Assembly: GCA_963521065.1 (NCBI GenBank)
Contig: CAUQTI010000005.1
Location: 1-64,000, forward strand
DNA: 64,000 nt
Direction of reading: 5' to 3'
DNA from: IOR16 sp963521065
GTDB lineage: Bacteria > Bacillota > Clostridia > Peptostreptococcales > Anaerovoracaceae
Numbering within the stretch: the stretch's first letter is position 1; each line of letters opens with the position of its first letter. A program made the position numbers and the translations under genes. Shown here piece after piece: positions 50,179 through 58,938 of the stretch. Under the pieces are notes generated by a model. The model saw only the letters and a program-made list of their open reading frames with translations. It was not told where the DNA came from and did no database searches.

Positions 50179-50283
50179 AACGAAAAGGTCTTTCTATCCC
50201 GGATTGAGAGTATCTGTGAATTCGGCTCTTATGAATCCTCGCAGGGCGAAGAGCAGGTACCCGGCATGAATCTTAAACTCTAA
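50179..50283 (+). pseudogene. Remnant of a gene with GMNLKL tail, start codon missing
   Basis: A 34-codon frame ending ...EEQVPGMNLKL with a stop at 50281. A strong site (gaaggaggatc, 50166-50176) lies exactly where one expects it, but the start position reads AAC instead of a start codon. An upstream in-frame GTG (50155) would put the site inside the gene. It is probably a decayed small gene or the 3' stub of a deleted larger one. Its tail matches the shared motif. Confidence 0.5.
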
Positions 50284-50301
50284 AATGACAGGAGGATTGA
50301 A

Positions 50302-51324
50302 ATGGGTGACGAATCAATCGAGCTTTGGCTCAATAAATACCAATATACCGCACTGTCGGATATCCTTTATGAAAAAGGCACTGATATAAAAGCTATCATG
50401 CAGGAAAAGCTGGTGGAGCTATATATACAAACCGTTCCCGAACAGGAGCGAATTGAAATTGAGAACCGGATCAATGCAGAACGCCTTGCTGCTGAGCAGC
50501 GCGCACAGGAGATGCGACGGTTTTCCGTATACCATGTGACAGAAAACGGCGACAGCCATTGCTTCGAATCGGATTATTGCCTGGAGCTGATGCAGCTGGC
50601 GTTGTTGGTACGCAGATACCAGCGCGGTGAGCTAAAATATCAGCCGGAGAGCTTTACAGCTCTGTTCCGGAATTCTGTTTCCATCAACGCCGTACAATTT
50701 GAAGAAAACGTAAAAAATCGGATGGACAATACCGGTCAGATCACCGGCGTGTTTGACATTGACTTTGACCGGCAAATGATTTCTGGAGTCAATATCATGG
50801 ATGGTTGGAAGGCTTACTCCATGAAGGACACCGGCACTGCAGCCTATTACGCCTACCGTGCCAATTATCTTCCAGAGGATAAGCGCTGGCCTATTTTTCT
50901 TGAACATCTCGAAGGTCGTGAGCTGACACAGCCTGCTCCACTGATCACGGCAGGCTGCCGCAAGCTGGAGGAAGGTGATATCTCCTTTTCAGACGAGATC
51001 ATGGAAACGGATGGGCGCCTCAATTTTTATGTCAATGTCCCCTTCAACGTGGACGAGATATTCGGAACCCATGTGGAAACAGCGAATAACGATGACTGGA
51101 TCAATGTCTATGCCAACTATGATACCGTTCATGGACAGGTGTATGATACCTTGGGCATTGTCCTGAATCGTGGGAATGGCTCCTGCGAAGAACTGGCCTA
51201 TCAGCTGGATGATCATGAAAAGGAGCTTTTGCTGAGCAAAATGCAGAACTATTGCCTGAAGCAGGAGGGTATGACACTGGAGGAATCCGAGCCGCTGACA
51301 GGCCCAGACACGCAGCAGATGTAG
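50302..51324 (+). CDS. Element protein with DUF6103-like N-terminus
   Basis: A 340-residue protein with RBS gacaggaggattgaa. Residues 1-62 (LWLNKYQYTALSDILYEKGTDIKAIMQEKLVELYIQTVP) resemble the two small DUF6103-like proteins upstream; residues 75-340 form a domain of unknown fold, rich in Tyr and acidic residues, with no motif I recognise. It ends ...DTQQM. It lies directly before the putative oriT region. Confidence 0.6.
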   Translation: MGDESIELWLNKYQYTALSDILYEKGTDIKAIMQEKLVELYIQTVPEQERIEIENRINAERLAAEQRAQEMRRFSVYHVTENGDSHCFESDYCLELMQLALLVRRYQRGELKYQPESFTALFRNSVSINAVQFEENVKNRMDNTGQITGVFDIDFDRQMISGVNIMDGWKAYSMKDTGTAAYYAYRANYLPEDKRWPIFLEHLEGRELTQPAPLITAGCRKLEEGDISFSDEIMETDGRLNFYVNVPFNVDEIFGTHVETANNDDWINVYANYDTVHGQVYDTLGIVLNRGNGSCEELAYQLDDHEKELLLSKMQNYCLKQEGMTLEESEPLTGPDTQQM

Positions 51325-51460
51325 ATACGCCACGTTACCGCCCGTGTGCCCCAGTGTCGCGTTCTTCCGGCTGGTGTGGCAGCGTTACACCATAAGGGTC
51401 TGTAGCCCCTTGTTGGAGCCGTGTGCGCACAAGCTTGACGGCTGGCGAAACAAGGAAAGT

Positions 51461-51665
51461 CGTGATGAACCATGGGGTCGAAAACGATGCGGGTTAAAGG
51501 AGCGGGGTCGTAAACGCCCCGCTCCGGCTCAAATCTCCCCGCAATGCGGGGAGAAAAACGGTTTTTCACCGGGGTCGTAATAACACCCAAGGAGTTGCCT
51601 CCGGGGTTGTAAGGGAAACAGAATACCGATAAAGGCGGGAAATAACGGCTTTTCATAGGGGTTGC
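51461..51665. other. oriT: Candidate oriT: direct repeats and two GC-rich hairpins
   Basis: A 384-base gene-free stretch (51325-51708) in front of the relaxosome genes. It holds two GC-rich inverted repeats, ggagcgggg / ccccgctcc (51499-51507 / 51517-51525) and tctccccgc / gcggggaga (51534-51542 / 51546-51554), and five copies of GGGGTYG at 51474, 51504, 51571, 51603 and 51658. Location and structure fit an origin of transfer; the nic position is not assigned. Confidence 0.65.
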
Positions 51666-51708
51666 GACAGGTGTTGCAGCTCTTTTTTGATAGAAACGGA
51701 GGTTTGTT

Positions 51709-52131
51709 ATGTCAGAAGAAGAAAAAATCAAAAAAAAGTTCCCTTTGTGGATGTATCCGGAAACCAGACAGCTGGTGGCAGACTGGTACAAAAGAGATAA
51801 CTGCCAGAGCCAGAGTGAATTCATTGAAAAGGCGATTAAATTCTACTGCGGCTATATCTCAGCAGAGGAAGGCGTCCGGTTCCTCCCTGCAGCAATTACT
51901 TCGGCCATGACCGGCATGGTGGATGGTCTGGAAAACCGCATGGCACGGCTTACCTTCAAGCTGGCGGTGGAAATGAGCATGATGATGAATATCCTTGCCG
52001 TCAATGCAGATTACGATGAAAACACGCTGCGCAAGCTCCGCGGCAAATGTGTGGAGGACGTGAAGCGGTCAGTGGGCTCCGTAACCTTTGAGGATGTAGT
52101 AAGCTTTCAGAAGCGGGAAAGGCGTGACTGA
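51709..52131 (+). CDS. Relaxosome accessory protein (MobC/RHH-like)
   Basis: A 140-residue protein (RBS cggaggtttgtt). The N-terminal about 50 residues (KFPLWMYPETRQLVADWYKRDNCQSQSEFIEKAIKFY) fit a ribbon-helix-helix DNA-binding domain; the rest is helical. It lies between the oriT-like region and the relaxase, three bases before the relaxase ATG, the usual place for the protein that binds oriT and recruits the relaxase. Confidence 0.78.
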   Translation: MSEEEKIKKKFPLWMYPETRQLVADWYKRDNCQSQSEFIEKAIKFYCGYISAEEGVRFLPAAITSAMTGMVDGLENRMARLTFKLAVEMSMMMNILAVNADYDENTLRKLRGKCVEDVKRSVGSVTFEDVVSFQKRERRD

Positions 52132-52133
52132 TC

Positions 52134-55100
52134 ATGCCGCGAATTATCTTTAAATGCCGTTACTTAAAAAATGCGGCGGCTCATGCGGAAAATCTGGTAA
52201 CCTATGTTGCCACACGGGATGGTGTAGAAAAGCTTCCGGAGCGGATGCGAAACCGTCCTGTCACGGAAAAGCAAAAGCTGCTGGTATCGGATATTTTGGA
52301 GCAGTTTCCGGATTCCACCGGGCTGTTCGAGTATGAGGATTATCTGGCGAAGCCTACCATGGAAAACGCCTCTGAATTTATCTCCGCTGCCTTGGATCAG
52401 AATCTTGACCAGCTGGCACACAAGGAAGTCTATGTCAACTATATTGCTACCCGCCCTCATGCTGAACGACTGGATACCCATGGCCTTTTCTCCGATGAGG
52501 ATATTCCGCTGGTATTGTCACAGACAGCGCAGGAGGTGGCGGAACATACCGGAAACATCTGGACGCCCATCATATCGTTGCGGCGGGAAGATGCCGCCCG
52601 GCTGGGGTATGACAATGCCGCCGCATGGATGGCGCTGCTGCGTAAGCAGCGGAATGTCTTTGCCCAGCAGATGAAAATCGAACCGGAGAACCTGCGGTGG
52701 TATGCTGCCTATCACGATGAGGGACATCACCCTCACTGCCATATGATTGTGTATTCGGTTGATCCCCGTGAGGGCTTTGTAACAAAGCCGGGCATTGAAG
52801 CCATGCGAAGCAGTCTGGCGCGGGAAATCTTTCAGCAGGATCTGCTCCAGATTTATGCAGAGCAGACAGAGCGTAGAAATGCACTGACATCGCAGAGTCG
52901 GGATGCCCTGCAGGTACTTCTGGTACAAATGCAGACCGGTGCCTGTGACAATCCCGTGCTGGAGGAACTACTTTCTCAGCTGGCAGAACGGCTTCGGCAC
53001 ACCACCGGTAAAAAGCAGTATGGCTATCTAAAAGCACCAGTTAAGGAACTGGTGAACCGGATCGTGGATGAACTGGCGAAGGAAGAACGTGTGGCAGCGG
53101 CTTACGCCCAATGGTACGAGCTTCGCAATGAGGTACTGCGTACTTACAGAGATGAGCTTCCGCCACCACTCCCTCTTTCTCAGCAAAAGGAATTTAAACA
53201 GATAAAGAATATGGTAATTGCGGAAGCAGTCCGGCTGGGCAATCAGGAGTTCACCTTTGAGGGGGATGATCAGGCGGAACCGCCTCTGGAGTATGAACCT
53301 ATCATGGAGGAAACGTTCATTCCGGAGGATCTGGAAGTGATGCCAGATACGGAGCCTGACGAGGAATTGACTGGGGAAGCAGAAGACGATCGGTCCGAGC
53401 CTGACAACGATCATGACTTCGAATCGACCAACGTACATTCCGGCAGTACGGATACAGTGTCATCCAGCGGTGAACCACATATCGCATGGAACAGCCGCTA
53501 TAAGCAGGCCCGAGCATTCCTATACGGCAGTGATCTTTTAGAGCCGGACTTTGAACAGGCCCTTGCCCTATTTCTGCTGGAAGCGGAAGACGGCAATGCC
53601 CTTGCCATGCATGATCTGGGAAGAATGTACACAGACGGTCTGGGTACAGAGATTGATGCAGATACTGCCTTTGTCTGGTACGGAAAGGCTCTTACCGCTT
53701 TTATGGCGATTGAAGCCAAAAAGGAACATCGGTATATAGAATATCGTATCGGTAAGCTTTATGCAGCGGGACTTGGCACGGAGCAGAACTACGCAGAAGC
53801 GGCAGACTGGTTTCAGCAAGCGGCTTCCAAGCGTCACAAATACGCCCAATATTCCCTTGGCGGTTTATATTACCGGGGCCAGGGTGTGGAGCATGATTTT
53901 CAGACGGCATTCAGCCTGTACCAACGCTCCGCTACTCAGGGAATGCCCTATGCGGATTATGAGCTGGCAAAGATGTATCGGGACGGAGTTGGAACAGCGC
54001 CAAACGCTGACGAAGCGGACCTGCACTTTGAGGCCGCCTTCCAGGGCTTTTTGCAGATGGAACGGCAAAGTCGTGATGACAAGCTGCAATACCGCCTTGG
54101 ACAGATGCTTTACACCGGAACCGGAACAGAAAAAGATGTGGACGAGGCTCTTCGCTATTTTGAAAAATCTGCCCGGCTGGGGAATGTCCACGCACAATAT
54201 ATGCTGGGGAAAATTTATCTGGATGCGGACAGCGGGCATTTTAACGCGGAGAAAGCCATCCTATGGCTCACAATATCAGCGGACAACGGCAATGCGCTGG
54301 CACAATATGCTCTCGGAAAGCTTTTCCGGGACGGAAATCATGTAGAAAAGGATATATCAAAAGCAATTGCGCTTTTTACACTGGCAGCAGAGCAGGATAA
54401 TTCCTACGCCGCCTATGCGCTGGGAAAGCTCTATCTGCAGGGAGATGACACACCCAAGGATATGGATGCCGCATTAAAGTGGCTGACAAAATCTGCTGAC
54501 CTTGGCAACCAATTTGCGCAGTATGCGCTTGGGAAGCTGTACCTGACTAGCGAGGATGTGCCAAAGAACATTTCCAAGGCGCTGGAACTGTTTCAAAAGT
54601 CAGCGGAGCAAGGCAATCAATATGCACAGTACCAGCTCGGTAAGCTTTATCTGAAAGGTGAGGATGTTCCAAAAAACATGGAAGATGCCATTCGTTGGCT
54701 GACCGCTGCCGCCGAACAGGAAAATCAATATGCGCAGTACCAGCTTGGGAAGCTGTATCTGCTTGGCGAAGATGTTACTAAGAATATAGAAGTTGCCATA
54801 CGCTGGCTGACGGCTTCGGCGGAACAAGGTAACCAGTATGCGCAATACGCTCTCGGTAAACTTTATCTGCTGGGACGGGATACCCCCCATGACCGGGAGG
54901 CCGCTGTACGATGGCTCACCCTTTCTGCAGAACAGGGCAATTTATATGCACAGTTTTTTCTTGACCATCTGGATTCGTTCCGGGACCCTTCCCTATTTCT
55001 GGCTGTCACCCGGCTCTTACATCATGCCAGCCGGATATTTCAGGAGGAAGCCAGAAGACTGCCAGGTGCTCCCGGTATGCACACGGATAGCAAACTGCGC

Positions 55101-55175
55101 AGAAGGCTCCGGCAGAAAAAGATCGCCCAGGGCCATGCTCCGGACGATCACGAACAAAAATTTACAGCCTATTAA
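52134..55175 (+). CDS. MobP-type relaxase fused to Sel1 repeats
   Basis: A 1013-residue protein. The N-terminal about 300 residues are a relaxase: IIFKCRYLKN, VTYVATRDGVEKL and, near residue 190-206, HDEGHHPHCHMIVYS, the histidine triad of MobP relaxases. The catalytic Tyr is expected near the N-terminus (Tyr10 or Tyr24) and is not assigned. An acidic linker (about 370-440) leads into about 13 Sel1 (TPR-like) repeats at about 450-950 (GNQYAQYALGKLYLLGEDV-type), then a basic tail. It should nick oriT and pilot the strand; the Sel1 array is probably a protein-binding scaffold. Confidence 0.9.
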   Translation: MPRIIFKCRYLKNAAAHAENLVTYVATRDGVEKLPERMRNRPVTEKQKLLVSDILEQFPDSTGLFEYEDYLAKPTMENASEFISAALDQNLDQLAHKEVYVNYIATRPHAERLDTHGLFSDEDIPLVLSQTAQEVAEHTGNIWTPIISLRREDAARLGYDNAAAWMALLRKQRNVFAQQMKIEPENLRWYAAYHDEGHHPHCHMIVYSVDPREGFVTKPGIEAMRSSLAREIFQQDLLQIYAEQTERRNALTSQSRDALQVLLVQMQTGACDNPVLEELLSQLAERLRHTTGKKQYGYLKAPVKELVNRIVDELAKEERVAAAYAQWYELRNEVLRTYRDELPPPLPLSQQKEFKQIKNMVIAEAVRLGNQEFTFEGDDQAEPPLEYEPIMEETFIPEDLEVMPDTEPDEELTGEAEDDRSEPDNDHDFESTNVHSGSTDTVSSSGEPHIAWNSRYKQARAFLYGSDLLEPDFEQALALFLLEAEDGNALAMHDLGRMYTDGLGTEIDADTAFVWYGKALTAFMAIEAKKEHRYIEYRIGKLYAAGLGTEQNYAEAADWFQQAASKRHKYAQYSLGGLYYRGQGVEHDFQTAFSLYQRSATQGMPYADYELAKMYRDGVGTAPNADEADLHFEAAFQGFLQMERQSRDDKLQYRLGQMLYTGTGTEKDVDEALRYFEKSARLGNVHAQYMLGKIYLDADSGHFNAEKAILWLTISADNGNALAQYALGKLFRDGNHVEKDISKAIALFTLAAEQDNSYAAYALGKLYLQGDDTPKDMDAALKWLTKSADLGNQFAQYALGKLYLTSEDVPKNISKALELFQKSAEQGNQYAQYQLGKLYLKGEDVPKNMEDAIRWLTAAAEQENQYAQYQLGKLYLLGEDVTKNIEVAIRWLTASAEQGNQYAQYALGKLYLLGRDTPHDREAAVRWLTLSAEQGNLYAQFFLDHLDSFRDPSLFLAVTRLLHHASRIFQEEARRLPGAPGMHTDSKLRRRLRQKKIAQGHAPDDHEQKFTAY

Positions 55176-55192
55176 ATGTGAAGGAGGTTTCC

Positions 55193-55336
55193 ATGCGAAA
55201 ACAATCTCATGGGCAGACGAAACAGCTGCCCTCCATACAGCAAAAACAATTGTATCCCAAGCCGTCCGTTCATCAGCGGGCGGCATTTTTTTGTGTCCGC
55301 CACGGGCACATGCGCTGCGGGAAACGCAAGCGATAA
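55193..55336 (+). CDS. Small basic protein between relaxase and toprim gene
   Basis: A 47-residue protein with an excellent RBS (gaaggaggtttcc). The sequence is Gln/Lys-rich (SHGQTKQLPSIQQKQLYPKP) and ends in a His/Cys/Arg-rich stretch (CVRHGHMRCGKRKR). Very basic, so it may bind nucleic acid. No family known. Too short to be sure, but site and spacing to its neighbours favour a real gene. Confidence 0.55.
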   Translation: MRKQSHGQTKQLPSIQQKQLYPKPSVHQRAAFFCVRHGHMRCGKRKR

Positions 55337-55351
55337 AGGAGGTGCTTCGGC

Positions 55352-56791
55352 ATGGCATATGTATATTTTACTGATGAACAAAAGCAGCGGGCCAATGCAG
55401 TGGATCTGGTGGACTTCCTCCAGCGGCAAGGCGAGCAGTTGGTTCGATCCGGCCGGGAATATCGTTGGAAGCGGTATGACAGTGTTACTGTGCGGGGCAA
55501 CGAATGGTTCCGTCATTCCCGCAAGGAGGGCGGCCGCGCCATTGACTTTATTCAGCAATTCTACGATATGAGCTTCCCCGATGCAGTCTCTTTTCTGCTT
55601 GGCGGGGAATCCGGTGTGGAATGGAACCAGACAGAGAAGAGCGCCCCTCCGCCCCGTAAAGAATTTGCACTGCCGGAGGAAAACCCGGACATGCGGAGGG
55701 TTTTCGCCTATCTCATCAAGCAGCGCTTCATCGACCGGGACGTCCTGTCCCATTTTGCACACAAAAAGCTCATCTATGAGGATAAGCAGTATCATAACGC
55801 CGTGTTTGTAGGGCTGGATGAGAATGCAGTTGCCAGGCACGCCCATAAACGAGGTACTTATACTCAGGGTGAACCTTACAAGGGAAATGTGGAGGGCAGT
55901 GATCCCTGTTATAGCTTCCACTGGATCGGGGAAAGTGACACCCTCTATGTCTTTGAAGCTCCGGTGGATATGCTGTCCTTCATTACCTTAAATAAGCAGG
56001 ACTGGAAGCAGCACAGCTATGTGACGCTGGATGGCGTATCGGAGCATGCCCTGCTGCGCCAGTTGGAGCTGCACACACATCTGAAGAACCCGGTGCTGTG
56101 TCTGGACCATGACCCGGCAGGGATTGAAGCCACCGGCCGGCTCAAGGATATTCTCTGCGAGAAGAATTATTATGATCCTGCCCATATGGACATTTCCGTT
56201 CTCAAATCGGAGTTTAAGGACTGGAATGAGGACTTAAAGGCTCTTCATGGCATCGAGCCTATTCCGGCACAAGGGCATCCGAAGCTGATGCTTTTGCCGC
56301 GGGTGTGTTCGGGAGTGCTGGAGGTTTGTCGAATGCAGTCAATGAATCAGGAGGCGAATGCCCGCCTGCTGAATGAATGTGAACAGCTGGCTCCCCTGTT
56401 ACGCTCAGATAATCCCCAGCGAAACATATTAGAGGAACAATGCCGCCAGACAGTGGCTTGTGCCTTAATAGCCATTCAGAATACCTGCAGGCAGATGGAA
56501 ATTCCGGTATCCATGGAGCGTGTAGCAGGCTGGCTGCAGGCGGAATACAAGCCTCATGAGGATAGGGGCTGGCTGCGCTCCAAAGCGGAGGATATTCGAA
56601 TTGCCGTGAGGGATGTGTCCAGCCGCATCCGTACTCCTGGAATCCGCACGGTAGACGAACAGAAGCTTTTTATGCGTTCCTGCCTTACACTGGCGCTTAG
56701 CTGTATGAAAGCGCAAATGTTCATCGTGCTGGAAGCGCAGGAGCAAGCGCCCAGGCAGGAGCAAACTGTAAATTTTACCATGACGATGTGA
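55352..56791 (+). CDS. DUF3991/toprim-domain DNA-processing protein, TMTM tail
   Basis: A 479-residue protein (RBS ataaaggaggtgcttcggc). Residues 8-80 contain a zinc-finger-less primase-like start (QRANAVDLVDFLQRQGEQL...WFRHSRKEGGRAIDFIQQF), as in DUF3991, and residues about 190-300 a toprim fold (YVFEAPVDMLSFI; LCLDHDPAGIEA carries the DxD). The C-terminal helical part is unassigned. It could prime replication of the transferred strand. It ends NFTMTM (shared tail). Confidence 0.85.
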   Translation: MAYVYFTDEQKQRANAVDLVDFLQRQGEQLVRSGREYRWKRYDSVTVRGNEWFRHSRKEGGRAIDFIQQFYDMSFPDAVSFLLGGESGVEWNQTEKSAPPPRKEFALPEENPDMRRVFAYLIKQRFIDRDVLSHFAHKKLIYEDKQYHNAVFVGLDENAVARHAHKRGTYTQGEPYKGNVEGSDPCYSFHWIGESDTLYVFEAPVDMLSFITLNKQDWKQHSYVTLDGVSEHALLRQLELHTHLKNPVLCLDHDPAGIEATGRLKDILCEKNYYDPAHMDISVLKSEFKDWNEDLKALHGIEPIPAQGHPKLMLLPRVCSGVLEVCRMQSMNQEANARLLNECEQLAPLLRSDNPQRNILEEQCRQTVACALIAIQNTCRQMEIPVSMERVAGWLQAEYKPHEDRGWLRSKAEDIRIAVRDVSSRIRTPGIRTVDEQKLFMRSCLTLALSCMKAQMFIVLEAQEQAPRQEQTVNFTMTM

Positions 56792-56804
56792 AGGAGGGAT
56801 GACT

Positions 56805-58622
56805 GTGCAAACGTCGCAGCTTGTAACGCTGCTTGCTGCCGGACTGACCATGTTTGGTGTGATCGGCTTTTTATCACTGCTTGCTCACTATTATACTTTA
56901 AACGGTATCAAGTCAAAAACCGTAGGTGATGGTCAGCATGGTACAGCAAGATGGGCAACCAAAAAGGAAATACAGACAGTATACACGGCAGTCCGGTATG
57001 AGCCGGAAAAATGGCGGAAGGGAGAAAACCTCCCGACGGCACAAGGGTTAATTGTGGGCTGGCAAAAGGCGTCCCTATTCGATAAAACTGCTCCCCACGG
57101 CTATGCGTTAGTGGATGACGATGATGTCCACTGCCTGATGATCGGTGCTGCAGGTGTTGGCAAGACGGCTAATTTTCTCTATCCTAACCTGGAGTATGCC
57201 TGCGCTTCCGGCATGAGCTTTATCACAACCGATACCAAGGGTGACCTTTACCGTAACTATGCGGGTATTGCAAAGGATTACTACGGCTACCAGGTGTCAG
57301 TCATTGACCTAAGAAATCCCACCCGCTCAGACGGAAACAATCTGCTTCATCTGGTAAACCGCTATATGGATTTATACCTTGCCCATCCGGAGAGTCTGGC
57401 ATATAAGGCCAGAGCGGAGAAGTATGCGAAAATAACCGCTAAGACCATCATCAGCTCGGGAGGCTTTGACAGCTCTGCCGCTGGACAGAATGCCTTCTTT
57501 TATGATGCCGCTGAAGGACTATTAACCTCTGTAATCCTTCTGATTGCGGAATACTGCGAGCCCAAAGAGCGGCACATCGTGTCTGTGTTCAAGCTCATTC
57601 AAGATCTGTTAGCGCCCAGCGGTGTCAAGGGACGAACACTGTTCCAGATGCTGCTGGCACACCTGCCGGACGATCATAAAACAAAGTGGTTTGCCGGCGC
57701 CGCTCTAAACAGCGCAGAGCAGGCCATGCAGAGTGTCCTGTCCACAGCACTGTCCCGGCTTAACGCATTCCTGGACTCAGAGCTGGAGCAGATACTGTGC
57801 TTTGATACCGCTATTGATGCAGAAAAGTTCTGTAAGCAGAAAAGCGCTGTTTTCCTTGTTATGCCAGAGGAAGATAACACGAAATATTTTATCATCAGCT
57901 TAATTGTTCAGCAGCTCTACCGTGAAATTCTTTCGGTAGCAGATGAGTATGGAGGTAAGCTCCCGAACCGTATCATGATGTTTTTGGATGAGATTGGAAC
58001 CATACCTAAAATTGAGTCTGCAGAGATGATGTTCTCAGCCAGCCGTTCCCGCCGTGTGTCCATTGTTGCCATCATCCAGAGCTTTGCCCAGTTAGAGAAA
58101 AACTACGGAAAAGAGGGCGCCGCCATCATCATAGATAACTGTCAGGATACCGTGTTCGGAGGCTTTGCCCCCAACAGTGAATCGGCGCAGATTTTGTCAA
58201 AGGCTCTCGGCAGTCAGACCGTTATGAGCGGTTCCGTCAGCCGGGGAAAGAACGACCCCAGCCAGTCCCTGCAGATGATCGAAAGACCGCTAATGACACC
58301 AGATGAGCTGAAATCTATGCCCAAAGGAAGATTCGTTGTAACAAAGACAGGAACCTGTCCTATGCGAACCCGGCTAAAGTTATTCCTTGAATGGGGTATT
58401 ACTTTCGGAAAAATTTTTGAAATTGCAGAGCAGTCTGCACGAAAGGTGGAATATGCTGACCGTCGCAAGGTGGAGGAAGAAATTATCCGGCGCAATGCTT
58501 CCTTTGAACCGGAGCCGGAGGAAACAGAGTATACATCGCCTCCTTCGGCAGGAATGGCACATACTCCGGCTCCCTCCATTAATCTGGAACCCATGGAGCA
58601 GAAGCAAAGGCCAGGGAGGTGA
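56805..58622 (+). CDS. virD4: VirD4/TraG-type coupling protein
   Basis: A 605-residue ATPase. I prefer the GTG at 56805, seven bases after aaggagg; the ATG at 56799 is only one base from that site. A membrane helix lies at about 6-30, Walker A GAAGVGKTA near 114, and MFLDEIGTIPK near 391 is Walker B. The TPDELKSMPKGRFVV region is typical of the family. It couples the relaxase-DNA complex to the VirB4-powered channel. Confidence 0.93.
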   Translation: MQTSQLVTLLAAGLTMFGVIGFLSLLAHYYTLNGIKSKTVGDGQHGTARWATKKEIQTVYTAVRYEPEKWRKGENLPTAQGLIVGWQKASLFDKTAPHGYALVDDDDVHCLMIGAAGVGKTANFLYPNLEYACASGMSFITTDTKGDLYRNYAGIAKDYYGYQVSVIDLRNPTRSDGNNLLHLVNRYMDLYLAHPESLAYKARAEKYAKITAKTIISSGGFDSSAAGQNAFFYDAAEGLLTSVILLIAEYCEPKERHIVSVFKLIQDLLAPSGVKGRTLFQMLLAHLPDDHKTKWFAGAALNSAEQAMQSVLSTALSRLNAFLDSELEQILCFDTAIDAEKFCKQKSAVFLVMPEEDNTKYFIISLIVQQLYREILSVADEYGGKLPNRIMMFLDEIGTIPKIESAEMMFSASRSRRVSIVAIIQSFAQLEKNYGKEGAAIIIDNCQDTVFGGFAPNSESAQILSKALGSQTVMSGSVSRGKNDPSQSLQMIERPLMTPDELKSMPKGRFVVTKTGTCPMRTRLKLFLEWGITFGKIFEIAEQSARKVEYADRRKVEEEIIRRNASFEPEPEETEYTSPPSAGMAHTPAPSINLEPMEQKQRPGR

Positions 58623-58626
58623 ACCT

Positions 58627-58893
58627 GTGGCTTATTTTACATCAGTATACAACTCAGAGCTGCCGCATCGGGCAAAATCCGTCTATATGTATTTGCATGA
58701 CAGGGCTGATAGGGATGGTAAATGTTATCCGGCTATTGGTACCATTGCCAGGGAACTGAACTTATCCCGCAGCACAGTAAAACGAGCCCTTACCGACTTG
58801 GAAATACAAGGTTATCTTCGCAAGGAACAGCGGTGGAGGGAAAATGGTGGCAAGAGCAGCAATCTCTATTTTTTGATTGCCCAGACGCAGTAA
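58627..58893 (+). CDS. Winged-helix DNA-binding protein
   Basis: An 88-residue protein with GTG start after agggaggtgaacct. The motif KCYPAIGTIARELNLSRSTVKRALTDLE is a helix-turn-helix with wing, as in replication initiators and plasmid copy proteins (DnaD/RepA-N-like HTH). It overlaps nothing and is the last rightward gene of the element. Possible role in replication or regulation of the excised element. Confidence 0.78.
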   Translation: MAYFTSVYNSELPHRAKSVYMYLHDRADRDGKCYPAIGTIARELNLSRSTVKRALTDLEIQGYLRKEQRWRENGGKSSNLYFLIAQTQ

Positions 58894-58898
58894 TAAGA

Positions 58899-58938
58899 AA
58901 AAGGCAGACTGTTCCGCCAAGGAGCAGGTCTGCCTTTT
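58899..58938 (+). terminator. Terminator at the right end of the transfer operon
   Basis: Stem aaaaggcagact / aggtctgccttttg, with the second arm running into the T-rich end. Last clear transcription stop of the element. Confidence 0.7.

Noticed and set aside
54270..54950. DNA tandem repeat as mobile element in the relaxase gene
   Set aside because: The repetition is the coding of Sel1 protein repeats, in frame, with base-level divergence between units.
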